Positions 34,671 through 43,248 of a stretch of DNA of 64,000 nucleotides are shown here, one piece after another. The DNA lies in assembly GCA_963838835.1 (NCBI GenBank), contig CAWITA010000018.1, positions 1 to 64,000 of the forward strand, given 5' to 3'. Position 1 is the stretch's first letter. Every line of letters starts with the position of its first letter. Below the pieces are notes generated by a model that saw only the letters and a list, made by a program, of their open reading frames with translations, was not told the DNA's origin and searched no databases. The DNA comes from Bog-473 sp963838835. GTDB lineage: Bacteria; Actinomycetota; Acidimicrobiia; Acidimicrobiales; RAAP-2. Both the position numbers and the translations under genes were made by a program.

Positions 34671-34693
34671 CTAGAAAGCAATGGCTATTCTAG
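34671..34693. promoter_or_regulatory. Candidate operator, site B
   Basis: CTAGAA (34671-34676) and TTCTAG (34688-34693) are inverted around an 11-base centre that itself contains GC..GC. The site lies about 42 bases upstream of the hydrolase start at 34629. It is related to sites A (29904) and C (37474). Confidence 0.5.
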
Positions 34694-34901
34694 CTGGTAG
34701 CGGGTGGTCGACGTCGCCTCCGGCTCCGAGTATCCAGCCGGAGGTCCCGCCTCGTTCCCCGCCGCCAGCACGACGATCGCCCTCGGTTGACGCCTATTGC
34801 CGCTTCGTCGCCCGGGTCTGGCGCGATCCACCGGTCGAGGCGGTGCCGGCTCCTCGATTTCTGGGCCAGGCCGCGTGTGAATCGTTCGTGACTCGGCCGA
34901 G

Positions 34902-36179
34902 CTACGGCGAGCTCGCCGTCGAGGTCCCTGAGATGTCCATCCCGCAGACCGGCTGCGACGACACGGGGACGAAGCCGTTCTTCTCTGCTTGCATGACCCA
35001 CGAGCATTGACGTGGCAGGTCGTGCCCAAAGATCGTGGAGTAGTCGATGGGCTCGGGGAGGAGCCCGTTCGCGGTGTAGGACTTCAGACCCCGGAGATCG
35101 TGGATGACGGCGGCCCGCGTCGGGTTCTTGCCGGCCAGTTCCAGGCCCTTGATCATGAGGTCGGCCCCCGCCCACGCCTCGTACTGGCTGAAGCTCGGGA
35201 AGTCGCTCTTGGTGAAGTGCGCGTACTTCTCCATCGCGGCCTGCATCTGTTCGGTACCCGCGTTCGGGAGGACCCAGGGACGGTACAGAGAGTCGAAGTA
35301 GTCGCCTTGGACGGCGCTCCAGGCCGGCGAGTCGATGACGTCCGGCTCGTACCCGGTGGCGAAGAGCACCGCCTTCAGCTTCACTCCGGCCTGCTTCATC
35401 GCCTCCGCCAGGGCGTAGTTCGAGTTGTTGTCGAGCGATGGCACCAGCGCGTTCACGTGGTCCTCCTTCGCTACGAGGGCATCAGTGGTGAACGCCACGC
35501 TTCCGAAGGGAACGGTGGTGTTCAGCACGCCTACCTTGAGGCCGAGATGGGTTGCCGCTTCTGCGTCACCTTCTGCGGCCCGAGTGGAGGTCGGCGAGAT
35601 GCCGTACCCGTAGGCACCGAGCACGGTGCCGCCATGCGCCTTCAAGATGGAGTCGATCGTCGTGTTGGCGGGGTACTGCGGGTCCACGCTGCCTTCGTCG
35701 GAGGCGAACATGTTCGTGTAGGGCTGCGTACCCCACTCGGGGCCGTCGGTGTAGGCACCCGTCACGGGCATGCCCGCCTCTTGCGGGTATTTCGCGGCAA
35801 GGAAGAACACCGGGCTCTGGGCGACGATGCCGAACGCCTTCGAGTCCGCGTCCTGCACGGCCGTCGTGATTTCCGAAGGACTCGTCTGGTCGTCAATAAC
35901 CAGGGGAACGAGCTTGTGCCCGTTCACGCCGCCCAGAGCGTTCTGCATGTCGATCCGTGCCTCGAACCCAGCCGGTGACGCCGAATTCTCTGCCGCGCCT
36001 TCGCCGGTCAGGTCGGTGATGTAGGCGATGGTGATCGGCGCCGGAGACGCCGTCGCAGTGGTTGCCGCCGCCCCGAATACGACGAACGGCAAGCTTGCAA
36101 TGGCCACCAGTAGTGAGGCGCGCACAGCGCGGCGTAGGCACACCTTTCCTCCCGGGTTCTGCCGTACGTGGGTCTTCAT
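34902..36179 (-). CDS. Periplasmic-type ABC substrate-binding protein
   Basis: A 425-aa secreted binding protein of the branched-chain/aromatic (type 1) family. The signal peptide is VRASLLVAIASLPFVVFG, and the mature part starts near PITIAYITDLTGEGA, continues GGVNGHKLVPLVIDDQTS and FSQYEAWAGADLMIKGL, and ends with several Cys. ATG 36179 is preferred over an earlier ATG at 36248 because the signal peptide then sits near the start. It is only five bases after the P450 stop, so they form one transcript. It probably captures the pathway substrate; no permease gene lies here. Confidence 0.87.
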   Translation of the reverse strand: MKTHVRQNPGGKVCLRRAVRASLLVAIASLPFVVFGAAATTATASPAPITIAYITDLTGEGAAENSASPAGFEARIDMQNALGGVNGHKLVPLVIDDQTSPSEITTAVQDADSKAFGIVAQSPVFFLAAKYPQEAGMPVTGAYTDGPEWGTQPYTNMFASDEGSVDPQYPANTTIDSILKAHGGTVLGAYGYGISPTSTRAAEGDAEAATHLGLKVGVLNTTVPFGSVAFTTDALVAKEDHVNALVPSLDNNSNYALAEAMKQAGVKLKAVLFATGYEPDVIDSPAWSAVQGDYFDSLYRPWVLPNAGTEQMQAAMEKYAHFTKSDFPSFSQYEAWAGADLMIKGLELAGKNPTRAAVIHDLRGLKSYTANGLLPEPIDYSTIFGHDLPRQCSWVMQAEKNGFVPVSSQPVCGMDISGTSTASSP

Positions 36180-36184
36180 TCGAC

Positions 36185-37405
36185 TCAACGGGCCTGGAGC
36201 CGCACGGGCAGCTCCTGGTGACGTCTCACCAAGAGGCTGTCGACCCAACGCGGCGGAGAGTCGGGTGCGAGGGAGATGCTCCTGGTGCGATCGAGCAGCG
36301 CGGAGAGCACGTTGCGGGCCTCGATTCTGGCGAGGGGTGCACCGACGCAGTGGTGGATCCCTCGCCCGAACGCCACATGGCGACGCGGGACCCGCCGGCT
36401 CAAGTCGACCTCGTCGGGCCGCTCGAATTCCTCTTCGTCACGATTGCCGGCGGCCCAGAGCAACAAGACCGTGGCCCCGGCTGGAATCTCGCCGCCGCCG
36501 AGCGACGTGTCCGCCGGCACGGTGCGCATCATGTAGCGAAACGGGGACTCGAGACGGAGAGCTTCTTCGACGAAGACTGGTACGAGATCGAGGTTCTGAC
36601 GGAGGTGCTCTTGAAGCTGAGGGTCCTCGGCAAGCATGCGCACCGCGTTGCCGAGCAGACTCGTGGTGGACTCTCCGCCCGCGCTCAACAGGATCGTCAA
36701 AATGCCGGCGGCCTCGGACGCGGTGAGGATTCCGTCAACGACGCTGCGTGCCACAGCACCGAGAATGTCCTCGCTCGGTTCATTGACGGCGACAGCCAAC
36801 TGATCGGCGATCCAGGCTTGGACCAGGTCACCACGGCTCGCGGCATCCACCAGCTCGTCGAACGTCAGCGTCGACCCAACCAACCTGGTCATCTGCACTG
36901 CCGAGCGCCAGAGCTCGTCGAGGTTGCTGTCGCGAAACCCGATGAGTCGGCTGATCATCGTGATCGGCACGACATTGCCAATGGCGTTCATGAACTCGGC
37001 CGTCCCGCTTTGCAAGGCACGAGTCACGAGCCCGTCTGCGAGCTCGCGGATCTCGGGATCGAGCGCCTCCATGCGCTTGGTCACTAGCTCGGGAAAGACG
37101 GCTCGGCGATGGATCTCGTGCAAGGGCGGATCGGCCGTGGCCAGCGCCTGACCACCGGCGTCACCGAACGTGAACCGGCCAGGAAGCCCGGCGTCGTCGC
37201 GATAGAGCAGGCACTTCATGTTCGACGAAAAATCCTCGACCCGAGCACTCGCCTCGACCAGGAGCTCGAACGTGCTGACCGTGAAGACCCCGGTGCCGGC
37301 CGCCTCCCACACCGGAGCCTGCTCCCGCAGCCGCCTGAAGAAGGGGTACGGGTCACCAAGCACCTCTGGGTCGAGCAGCAGCGTTCCGGGGATTTCCTGG
37401 TGCAC
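36185..37405 (-). CDS. Cytochrome P450
   Basis: A 406-aa soluble bacterial P450 that hydroxylates a hydrophobic substrate using ferredoxin-supplied electrons. The I-helix oxygen-activation motif is AGGESTT (Glu where Asp is common), the ExxR is EALRLESPFRYMMRTV, and the haem loop is FGRGIHHCVGAPLAR with Cys353 as ligand. No ferredoxin or reductase gene is adjacent. Divergent from a TetR gene, with a TTCTCGTA..TACTAGAA inverted repeat between them. It forms a unit with the binding-protein gene and probably starts the catabolic route. Confidence 0.92.
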   Translation of the reverse strand: MHQEIPGTLLLDPEVLGDPYPFFRRLREQAPVWEAAGTGVFTVSTFELLVEASARVEDFSSNMKCLLYRDDAGLPGRFTFGDAGGQALATADPPLHEIHRRAVFPELVTKRMEALDPEIRELADGLVTRALQSGTAEFMNAIGNVVPITMISRLIGFRDSNLDELWRSAVQMTRLVGSTLTFDELVDAASRGDLVQAWIADQLAVAVNEPSEDILGAVARSVVDGILTASEAAGILTILLSAGGESTTSLLGNAVRMLAEDPQLQEHLRQNLDLVPVFVEEALRLESPFRYMMRTVPADTSLGGGEIPAGATVLLLWAAGNRDEEEFERPDEVDLSRRVPRRHVAFGRGIHHCVGAPLARIEARNVLSALLDRTRSISLAPDSPPRWVDSLLVRRHQELPVRLQAR

Positions 37406-37473
37406 CTGGGTCCTTTCCTCCGCCAGCCCTCGACGACAGTGTCCGATTCACTCGCAGGGGCCGACTCGGTGTA

Positions 37474-37495
37474 TTCTCGTACGGCATACTAGAAA
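37474..37495. promoter_or_regulatory. Candidate operator, site C
   Basis: TTCTCGTA (37474-37481) and TACTAGAA (37487-37494) form an imperfect inverted repeat (7 of 8 pairs) between the divergent P450 and TetR genes. TACTAGAAA is shared exactly with site A. This position suits autoregulation by the TetR gene that starts 23 bases to the right. Confidence 0.55.
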
Positions 37496-37517
37496 TAACC
37501 AGAGGGACGAGCAAACG

Positions 37518-38183
37518 GTGACGAGTAGCCATGCACCCAGTGCTCGCTCGCGAGCAGCGGGGAGTAACACGCCTCGCCCGAGGGGGCGACCGCCGTCACT
37601 CAGCAAGGATGGAGTCGTCCAGGCAGCACTTCGTCTGACTCGCGAGGTCGGCCTCGAGAACCTCTCGATGCGAGCGCTGGCCCGAGAGCTCGGCGTTCCG
37701 CCGATGACGATCTATCACTACGCGCCGAGTCGGGAATATCTCCACGCGCTGGTCGTCGACGACATCCTGAGCGAAATTCGCGTACCGGGAACTGATGAGG
37801 GCAACTGGGAGGAACGGCTCCGGAAACTATTGCACCACGCCCGCCGGGTGTTCGCCGAGCACCCGGGGGTGTCGGCCCGCTTTGGGGACGGAGGATCAGA
37901 TGAGGGCGCTCGACTGGCGGAAGGCGTGCTCACAATCCTGGCCGACGGCGGATTCAGCCCAGAGGGGGCTGTCATCTGCTTCACGACGCTGTTCACCTTC
38001 ATGACGGGTCAGATCGACCTCGACGCAATGTCGCATTTCGTCGCCCACAGCGTTGCGACTGCGACGTTGGAAAACGTGACTCGCTCCGCGCCGTTCTCAC
38101 GCGAGGAACTCTTCGAGCTTGGCTACGACGCTGTCATGGAGGGGCTGAAGGCAAAACTTCTGCCGCGGAAGAGGGGCCGCTGA
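37518..38183 (+). CDS. TetR-family regulator, probable local repressor
   Basis: A 221-aa TetR protein. A basic N-terminus (RPRGRPPSL) leads into the HTH (VVQAALRLTREVGLENLSMRALARELGVPPMTIYHYAPSREYL). The longer C-terminal part resembles the TetR_C domains of the drug/steroid-responsive group. GTG 37518 is preceded by GAGGGACGAG; the frame extends to 37218 without a better start. Divergent from the P450, with the site-C palindrome between them, so it is the best candidate to bind the three CTAGAA sites. Confidence 0.87.
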   Translation: MTSSHAPSARSRAAGSNTPRPRGRPPSLSKDGVVQAALRLTREVGLENLSMRALARELGVPPMTIYHYAPSREYLHALVVDDILSEIRVPGTDEGNWEERLRKLLHHARRVFAEHPGVSARFGDGGSDEGARLAEGVLTILADGGFSPEGAVICFTTLFTFMTGQIDLDAMSHFVAHSVATATLENVTRSAPFSREELFELGYDAVMEGLKAKLLPRKRGR

Positions 38184-38255
38184 TGCTGCCAAAGGCGTAA
38201 ATCCGTCCTCAGAGACGGAGCCGTCGGAGTCAGGCCTCGGCGGTAGCATCGGCCG

Positions 38256-39281
38256 ATGCAGGTCCTCCTGACTGCAGTGGCCTATCAGTCCTTCGGTGCA
38301 GTGCTTTCCCGACCAGGGGTCGACTGGCTACTGATGAACGAAGACGGAAGTCTTTGTGATCCGCACGGCACACCGATAGCTCGAGAGGATGCGCGCCCCG
38401 ACATCGCATGGGGGACCTCGGACCTGTTTCGAGAAGGGGCCCCCCTCGTGTCCTTCTTTGCGTTCATGCTCTCGAGTGCGGAGCTCGCCTGGTTCCAGTC
38501 CCCGGGTGCCGGCTACGAGAATCCGGCGTTTGGAGCCCTCGTGGCCAAGGGGGTTCGAGTCACCAACGCCCACGTCAACAGCCTGCCGATCGCCGAGTTC
38601 GTGATGCGCTCGGTGCTCGACGAGTTCCAAGACGCAGCGCAGTGGCGACACCAGGCGATAGAGCGCCGCTGGCAGATCCACGACTGGCGCGAGGTCTCGG
38701 GGTCGACCTGGGTGATCGTCGGGCTCGGGGGGATCGGGACCGAGGTCGCTCTTCGAGCGCGAGCTTTTGGCGTGCGGGTGATCGGGTGCCGGCGACACCC
38801 GTCGCCAACGGATCCGACCGTGCGAACCGTCACTCCTGACCAGCTCGACCAGGTGATCGGTCTCGCAGACGTGGTCGTCCTAGCGGCTCCGGCCACACCT
38901 GAGACGGAAAACCTCGTGGATGCCGACTTCCTCAGCCGGATGAAAGCCCGCAGCCTGCTCGTCAATGTGGCCCGAGGAACACTCGTCGATGACGACGCGC
39001 TTATCGTGAGCCTCGATTCCGGTCACCTGTCGGCTGCAGTGCTGGACGTGTTCCGGACCGAACCGCTTCCGGACGATCACCCGTTCTGGTTCCACCCCTC
39101 GATCCGCGTCACCCCGCATAACGCTGCGGGCGGTGTCGGGCGGTTCCAGAGGCAGGCCGAGCTCTTCAAGGAGAATCTCGATCGCTATCTCGACGGCCGT
39201 CCGCTGCTGAACGAGGTCACTGACGCGATCGCCGAAGACACGGAGCGTTCAAACGCCCGACCCCCGATCCCTCCTCGATAA
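38256..39281 (+). CDS. D-2-hydroxyacid dehydrogenase-like protein
   Basis: A 341-aa NAD(P)-dependent dehydrogenase of the D-2-hydroxyacid group. TWVIVGLGGIGTEVALRARAFGVRVIGCRR is the cofactor site, VVVLAAPATPETENLVDADFLSRM the next strand, and NVARGTLVDDDALIVSLDSG the conserved Arg strand. LDVFRTEPLP carries Glu, and TPHNAAG replaces the usual TPHxAG His region. It may reduce a 2-oxo acid from ring or side-chain breakdown. It lies 70 bases downstream of the TetR gene on the same strand. Confidence 0.85.
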   Translation: MQVLLTAVAYQSFGAVLSRPGVDWLLMNEDGSLCDPHGTPIAREDARPDIAWGTSDLFREGAPLVSFFAFMLSSAELAWFQSPGAGYENPAFGALVAKGVRVTNAHVNSLPIAEFVMRSVLDEFQDAAQWRHQAIERRWQIHDWREVSGSTWVIVGLGGIGTEVALRARAFGVRVIGCRRHPSPTDPTVRTVTPDQLDQVIGLADVVVLAAPATPETENLVDADFLSRMKARSLLVNVARGTLVDDDALIVSLDSGHLSAAVLDVFRTEPLPDDHPFWFHPSIRVTPHNAAGGVGRFQRQAELFKENLDRYLDGRPLLNEVTDAIAEDTERSNARPPIPPR

Positions 39282-39352
39282 TTCAGGCTACTCATTTGTG
39301 AGTCGGCCTTGTATGCTGACGCTCCCGACAGCGACTGCCAAAAAGGGGAGCC

Positions 39353-40811
39353 ATGACCGACACGGCAACTCGTCCCGACGTCCACCTGCACATCGCCGGC
39401 GAGCGCTTCGACACAGGAAGCGGTGGTATCCATGAGCACGTCGACCCGAGTACGGGCAAGGTCGATGCCAAGATCCCCCTTGCGGGACCGGGCGAGGTGG
39501 ACAGGGCGGTCAACGCGGCCGACGCCGCCTTCGCCAGCTGGCGCCGCACCCCGCCGGAGGAGCGGCGACGGCTGCTGCTGCGGTTGGCCGACCTCATTGA
39601 GGCCAACGCCGAGGAGTTCGGGCGGCGTCGGGACCATGGACAACGGGACACCCGCATCCGTCGTAGGCGGCATGACGGGGCCGGCGGTGGAGTGGACCCG
39701 CTACTACGCGGGCTGGACGGACAAGATCGCCGGTGAGCTCTCCAGCAGCTTCGGGTCGGGCGTCGGCGAGCTCAACTACACGGTGCTCGAGCCCTACGGC
39801 GTCGTCGGCATCATCATCACCTGGAATGGCCCGCTCATCTCGCTCGCCATGAAGATCCCGGCCGCGCTGGCGGCAGGCTGCACGGTGGTGTGCAAACCCT
39901 CGGAGCTCACACCCTTCTCGGCCGAGCTGTTCATGGATCTCGTCGAAGAGGCCGGGTTCCCGACCGGCGTGTGCAGCATCTTGCCGGGTGACCCGGCAGC
40001 CGGCGAGGCACTCGTCGTCCACCCCAAGGTGCGCAAGGTCTCCTTCACCGGTGGGCCGGCCACGGCGAGCAAGATCCTCCACGCCTGTGCCGACACCATG
40101 AAGCCGGCGACGCTCGAACTCGGCGGAAAGTCGGCCAACATCATCTTCGACGACGCCGATCTCGACAGCGCCTGCGGGCTCGGCACCATGATGAGCGTCG
40201 GGATCCTGTCGGGCCAGGGGTGCGCGTTCCCCACCCGCATGCTGGTGCAGCAACCCGTCTACGAGGACGTGGTCGCCCGGGTGGCCATGGTGGCCAAGGG
40301 CATCCCGGTGGGCGACCCGTGGGATCCGGCCGTCATGGCAGGGCCGGTGGTCAACGAGGCGGCCCTCGAGCGCATCCTCGGCATGATCGAGCGGGCCAAG
40401 AAGGACGGTGCCCGCCTGGTGACGGGCGGATCTCGGATCGGCGACGACCTGGCCGGCGGCTACTTCATCGAGCCGACGGTGTTCGCCGACGTCGACCCCG
40501 ACTCCGAGCTGGCCCAGAACGAGGTGTTCGGCCCTGTGCTGGCCATGACGCCCTTCGCCGACGACGAGGAGGCGATCCGCATCGCCAACAACACTCGCTA
40601 CGGGCTGTCGGGCTACATCCAGACGAGGAATCTGTCCCGCGGGCTCCGCGTGGCCGAGGAGCTCGTCACCGGCGAAGTCCTCATCAACGGGGCCGCCAAC
40701 CTGCGGGTCCAGCGCCCCTTCGGCGGCATCGGCATCTCGGGCATGGGCAAGGAGGGCGGCCGGCTCGGTGTCGAGGAGTTCCTCCGGGTCAAGTCCGTCG
40801 GTATCGCCTGA
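39353..40811 (+). pseudogene. Aldehyde dehydrogenase with one-base frameshift
   Basis: An NAD(P)-dependent aldehyde dehydrogenase (about 486 residues if repaired). From ATG 39353 the frame reads MTDTATRPDVHLHIAGERFD to ANAEEFG. Near 39625 one extra base shifts it, and from there the rest reads normally: TMDNGTPASVVGG, PYGVVGIIITWNGPL, LELGGKSANIIFDD (catalytic Glu), GQGCAFPTR (catalytic Cys), PFGGIGISGMGKEGG. All catalytic parts are intact, so this is a recent mutation or a sequencing error. It lies upstream of the mycofactocin-type SDR and probably in the same operon. Confidence 0.8.
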
Positions 40812-40861
40812 GATCCGAGCCGATCCCTGTCCAAGGCGACTACGAGAAGGAGAGGCCAGAG

Positions 40862-41689
40862 ATGCCAGGACTCGAGGGCAAGGTCGCATTCATCACCGGT
40901 GCCGCGCGCGGGCAGGGCCGCTCACACGCAGTCCGACTGGCCCGAGACGGGGCCGACATCCTGGCCGTCGATATCTGCGCCGACACTCCGTCGATCGACT
41001 ACCCCAACGCGACACGGGCCGAGCTCGACGAGACGGCACAGCTGGTGGAGGCGGAGGGCCGAAAGGTCGTCGCGCTGACGGCGGACGTGCGCGACTTGGC
41101 GGGACTGCAGAAGGCTCTCGACGAGGGCATCTCCTCGCTCGGCCGGTGCGACATCGTCCTCGCCAACGCCGGCATCGTGCGGCTCGGCGACGGCGGTGAT
41201 CCCGCCGCGGTCTGGGGCGACATCATCGGGACCAACCTGACCGGGGCCTGGAACACGATCTCGGTGGCGCTCCCGGCCCTGCGTGCCGGCGGTGCCGGTG
41301 GCAGCATCGTCATCACCAGCTCCACGGCCGGGCTGCGGGCGAGCCCCGGATCGGGAATCGGGCAGATCGCCTACACGGCGGCCAAGACAGGCCTCGTCGG
41401 CCTCATGAAGCAGCTGGCGGTGACGCTCGCCCCCGAGTCCATCCGTGTGAACAGCGTGCACCCAACGGGCGTCAAGTCAGGCATGACGATGAACGAGGCC
41501 ATGATGACCCTGGTAATGCAGGCCGCTGAGGGGGGCGACAACTCCGTCTCGGCCATGCAGAACGCCATGCCGATCGACATCCTCGAGCCCGAGGACATCT
41601 CCGACGCGGTGGCCTTCCTCGTCTCGGACCAGGCCAAGTGGATCACGGGGGTTGCCCTGCCCGTCGACGCAGGGTTTTGCGTGCGGTGA
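40862..41689 (+). CDS. Mycofactocin-coupled SDR oxidoreductase
   Basis: A 275-aa SDR of the type that carries a tightly bound, non-exchanging NAD and uses mycofactocin as electron acceptor. The signature TGAARGQGRSHAVRLARDGADILAVDIC and the insertion before TADVRDLAGLQ are those of that subgroup. ANAGIVRLGD, STAGLRASPG and YTAAKTGLVGLMKQLA complete the active site. ATG 40862 follows AAGGAGAGG. No mycofactocin synthesis genes lie in the window. It likely oxidises an alcohol intermediate in the pathway with the preceding aldehyde dehydrogenase. Confidence 0.88.
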   Translation: MPGLEGKVAFITGAARGQGRSHAVRLARDGADILAVDICADTPSIDYPNATRAELDETAQLVEAEGRKVVALTADVRDLAGLQKALDEGISSLGRCDIVLANAGIVRLGDGGDPAAVWGDIIGTNLTGAWNTISVALPALRAGGAGGSIVITSSTAGLRASPGSGIGQIAYTAAKTGLVGLMKQLAVTLAPESIRVNSVHPTGVKSGMTMNEAMMTLVMQAAEGGDNSVSAMQNAMPIDILEPEDISDAVAFLVSDQAKWITGVALPVDAGFCVR

Positions 41690-41924
41690 GCGTGAACGCG
41701 ACACTGACCCAAGGCCCGACCCGGCCGGCCAGGGCTTGAAGGTCCTCGGCAGCACCACCCGGTCCCGACCCCGCGTTCGTTTCGGCGGACCACGACCGTC
41801 GACGTAGAACGAGATGCGACGACGCACCTAAATGACCATCCCACGCGACCACGTTCCGACACTCAATGCTGCGATCGCGGGCGACAGGCGTGACGACGCG
41901 ACGGCCGGACTACGGTGACGCAAC

Positions 41925-42833
41925 ATGGCCTCTGAACCGGTGATCATCGAGGCGGCGATCAACGGAGCAACCACCAAGGAACGAAACCCCAACGTCCCGC
42001 GCACCCCCGACGAGATCGCGGCCGACGCACTCGCCTGCCTCCAGGCGGGCGCGGCCATCATCCACAACCACATCGACCTGATCGGGATCAGCGAGGCCGA
42101 GGCCGCCGAGCGATACCTCGAGGCTTGGCGGGTGGTGCTGGCAGTGCGGCCCGACGCCCTGTGGTACCCGACGGTGCACTTCGGTCGGTCGATGAGCTAC
42201 GAGCATCTCATCCCGATCGCCGCGAGCGGACTCCTGCGCCTCGGGTTGACCGATCCCGGATCCCTCAACCTCGGTACGGTCGACGACCAGGGCGTACCCG
42301 TCGGCGGGCTGGTGTATGCCAACTCCTTCGACGCCATCGCCCGAGCGCTCGACATCTGCCGCGAACAGCGCCTCGGCCCGAGTCTGGCGATCTACGAACC
42401 GGGCTTTCTGCGCGCCACCCTGGCCTACTGGCGGGCCGGCCGCCTGCCGGCGGGCGCCATGGTGAAGCTCTACTTCTCCACCGAGCACGGCCTGCTCGGC
42501 GCCCCGTTTGGGCTCCCTCCGACGGCAACGGCCCTCGACGCATACCTTGAGATCCTGGGCGATTGTGACCTGTCATGGGCCGTGTCGGCCGTCGGCGGTG
42601 ACGTCGTCGAAACCGAAGTCGCTCGGCTCGCGCTCGACCGCGGCGGGCATATTCACCTTGGCCTTGAGTTCTACCGCGGCGCCCGCAAACCGACCAACGT
42701 CGAGCTGGTCACCGAGGCGGTCGAGCTGTGCCAGAAAGCAAAGAGGCCGGTGGCCACACCCGATGAGGCCGCGGCAATCCTGCGGCTCCCCCGCCCGCGC
42801 CCGTCGGGCAGCATCCCGGGCGGCCCGACGTGA
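41925..42833 (+). CDS. BKACE-family beta-keto acid cleavage enzyme
   Basis: A 302-aa enzyme of the DUF849/BKACE family, which cleaves beta-keto acids with acetyl-CoA in a zinc-dependent retro-Claisen reaction. The opening VIIEAAINGATTKERNPNVPRTPDEIA, the HNHID zinc motif after LQAGAAII, and the late GGDVVETEVARLALDRGGHIHLGLE are family hallmarks. The substrate group cannot be assigned. It is 235 bases after the SDR on the same strand and could be its own unit. Confidence 0.88.
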   Translation: MASEPVIIEAAINGATTKERNPNVPRTPDEIAADALACLQAGAAIIHNHIDLIGISEAEAAERYLEAWRVVLAVRPDALWYPTVHFGRSMSYEHLIPIAASGLLRLGLTDPGSLNLGTVDDQGVPVGGLVYANSFDAIARALDICREQRLGPSLAIYEPGFLRATLAYWRAGRLPAGAMVKLYFSTEHGLLGAPFGLPPTATALDAYLEILGDCDLSWAVSAVGGDVVETEVARLALDRGGHIHLGLEFYRGARKPTNVELVTEAVELCQKAKRPVATPDEAAAILRLPRPRPSGSIPGGPT

Positions 42834-43248
42834 GCCAGGGGCGTCAATCGGGAATTGCGCTTGTCGAGCAGTAACCCGTCATCCTTCGGATCCTCGCCGG
42901 CTAGACGTCGCGTCATTCAGGGCCCGCAGATCGGAACTCTGACGAATGAGTGTGCGGACATCGGCTGCTGTGGTTGGTCCATCGAAAGAGGACGGCCCAA
43001 GAGTCGGGTTCTAAGGGCTCTGTCTCGTTGCCGTCGAGGCCCGACCAGCCATCGCCCACCTCCCGGCATCCGACGAAGAGCAAGGGGTGCTTCGCTACTT
43101 AATGACCACCAACCAAACCAACCAACCAACTTTCCTGGTCACGAAGCAAATTATCGTGGGGGGGAACGGCACGGGTGCCCGCCTGTGCAGCTACGCGCCG
43201 GCGGGTCGTTACTTGACACGTTACTGGACCTTGTTAGTGGACCTCGGG
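42834..43248. other. Intergenic region with CCAACC tract
   Basis: No gene recognised. At 43106-43147 it carries a third, diverged copy of the att-like repeat (ACCAACCAAACCAACC, then TTTCCTGGTC and GAAGCA), followed by GTGGGGGGG. Confidence 0.5.
43106..43147 (+). repeat. CCAACC tract with CCTGGTC/GAAGCA block
   Basis: CCAACCAAACCAACC followed by TTTCCTGGTC and GAAGCA parallels 14301-14340 (CCAACCAACCAAACC, TTCCCTGGTC, GAAGCA). It is a shorter, diverged copy lacking the CATCGCCTCC core. Confidence 0.5.
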
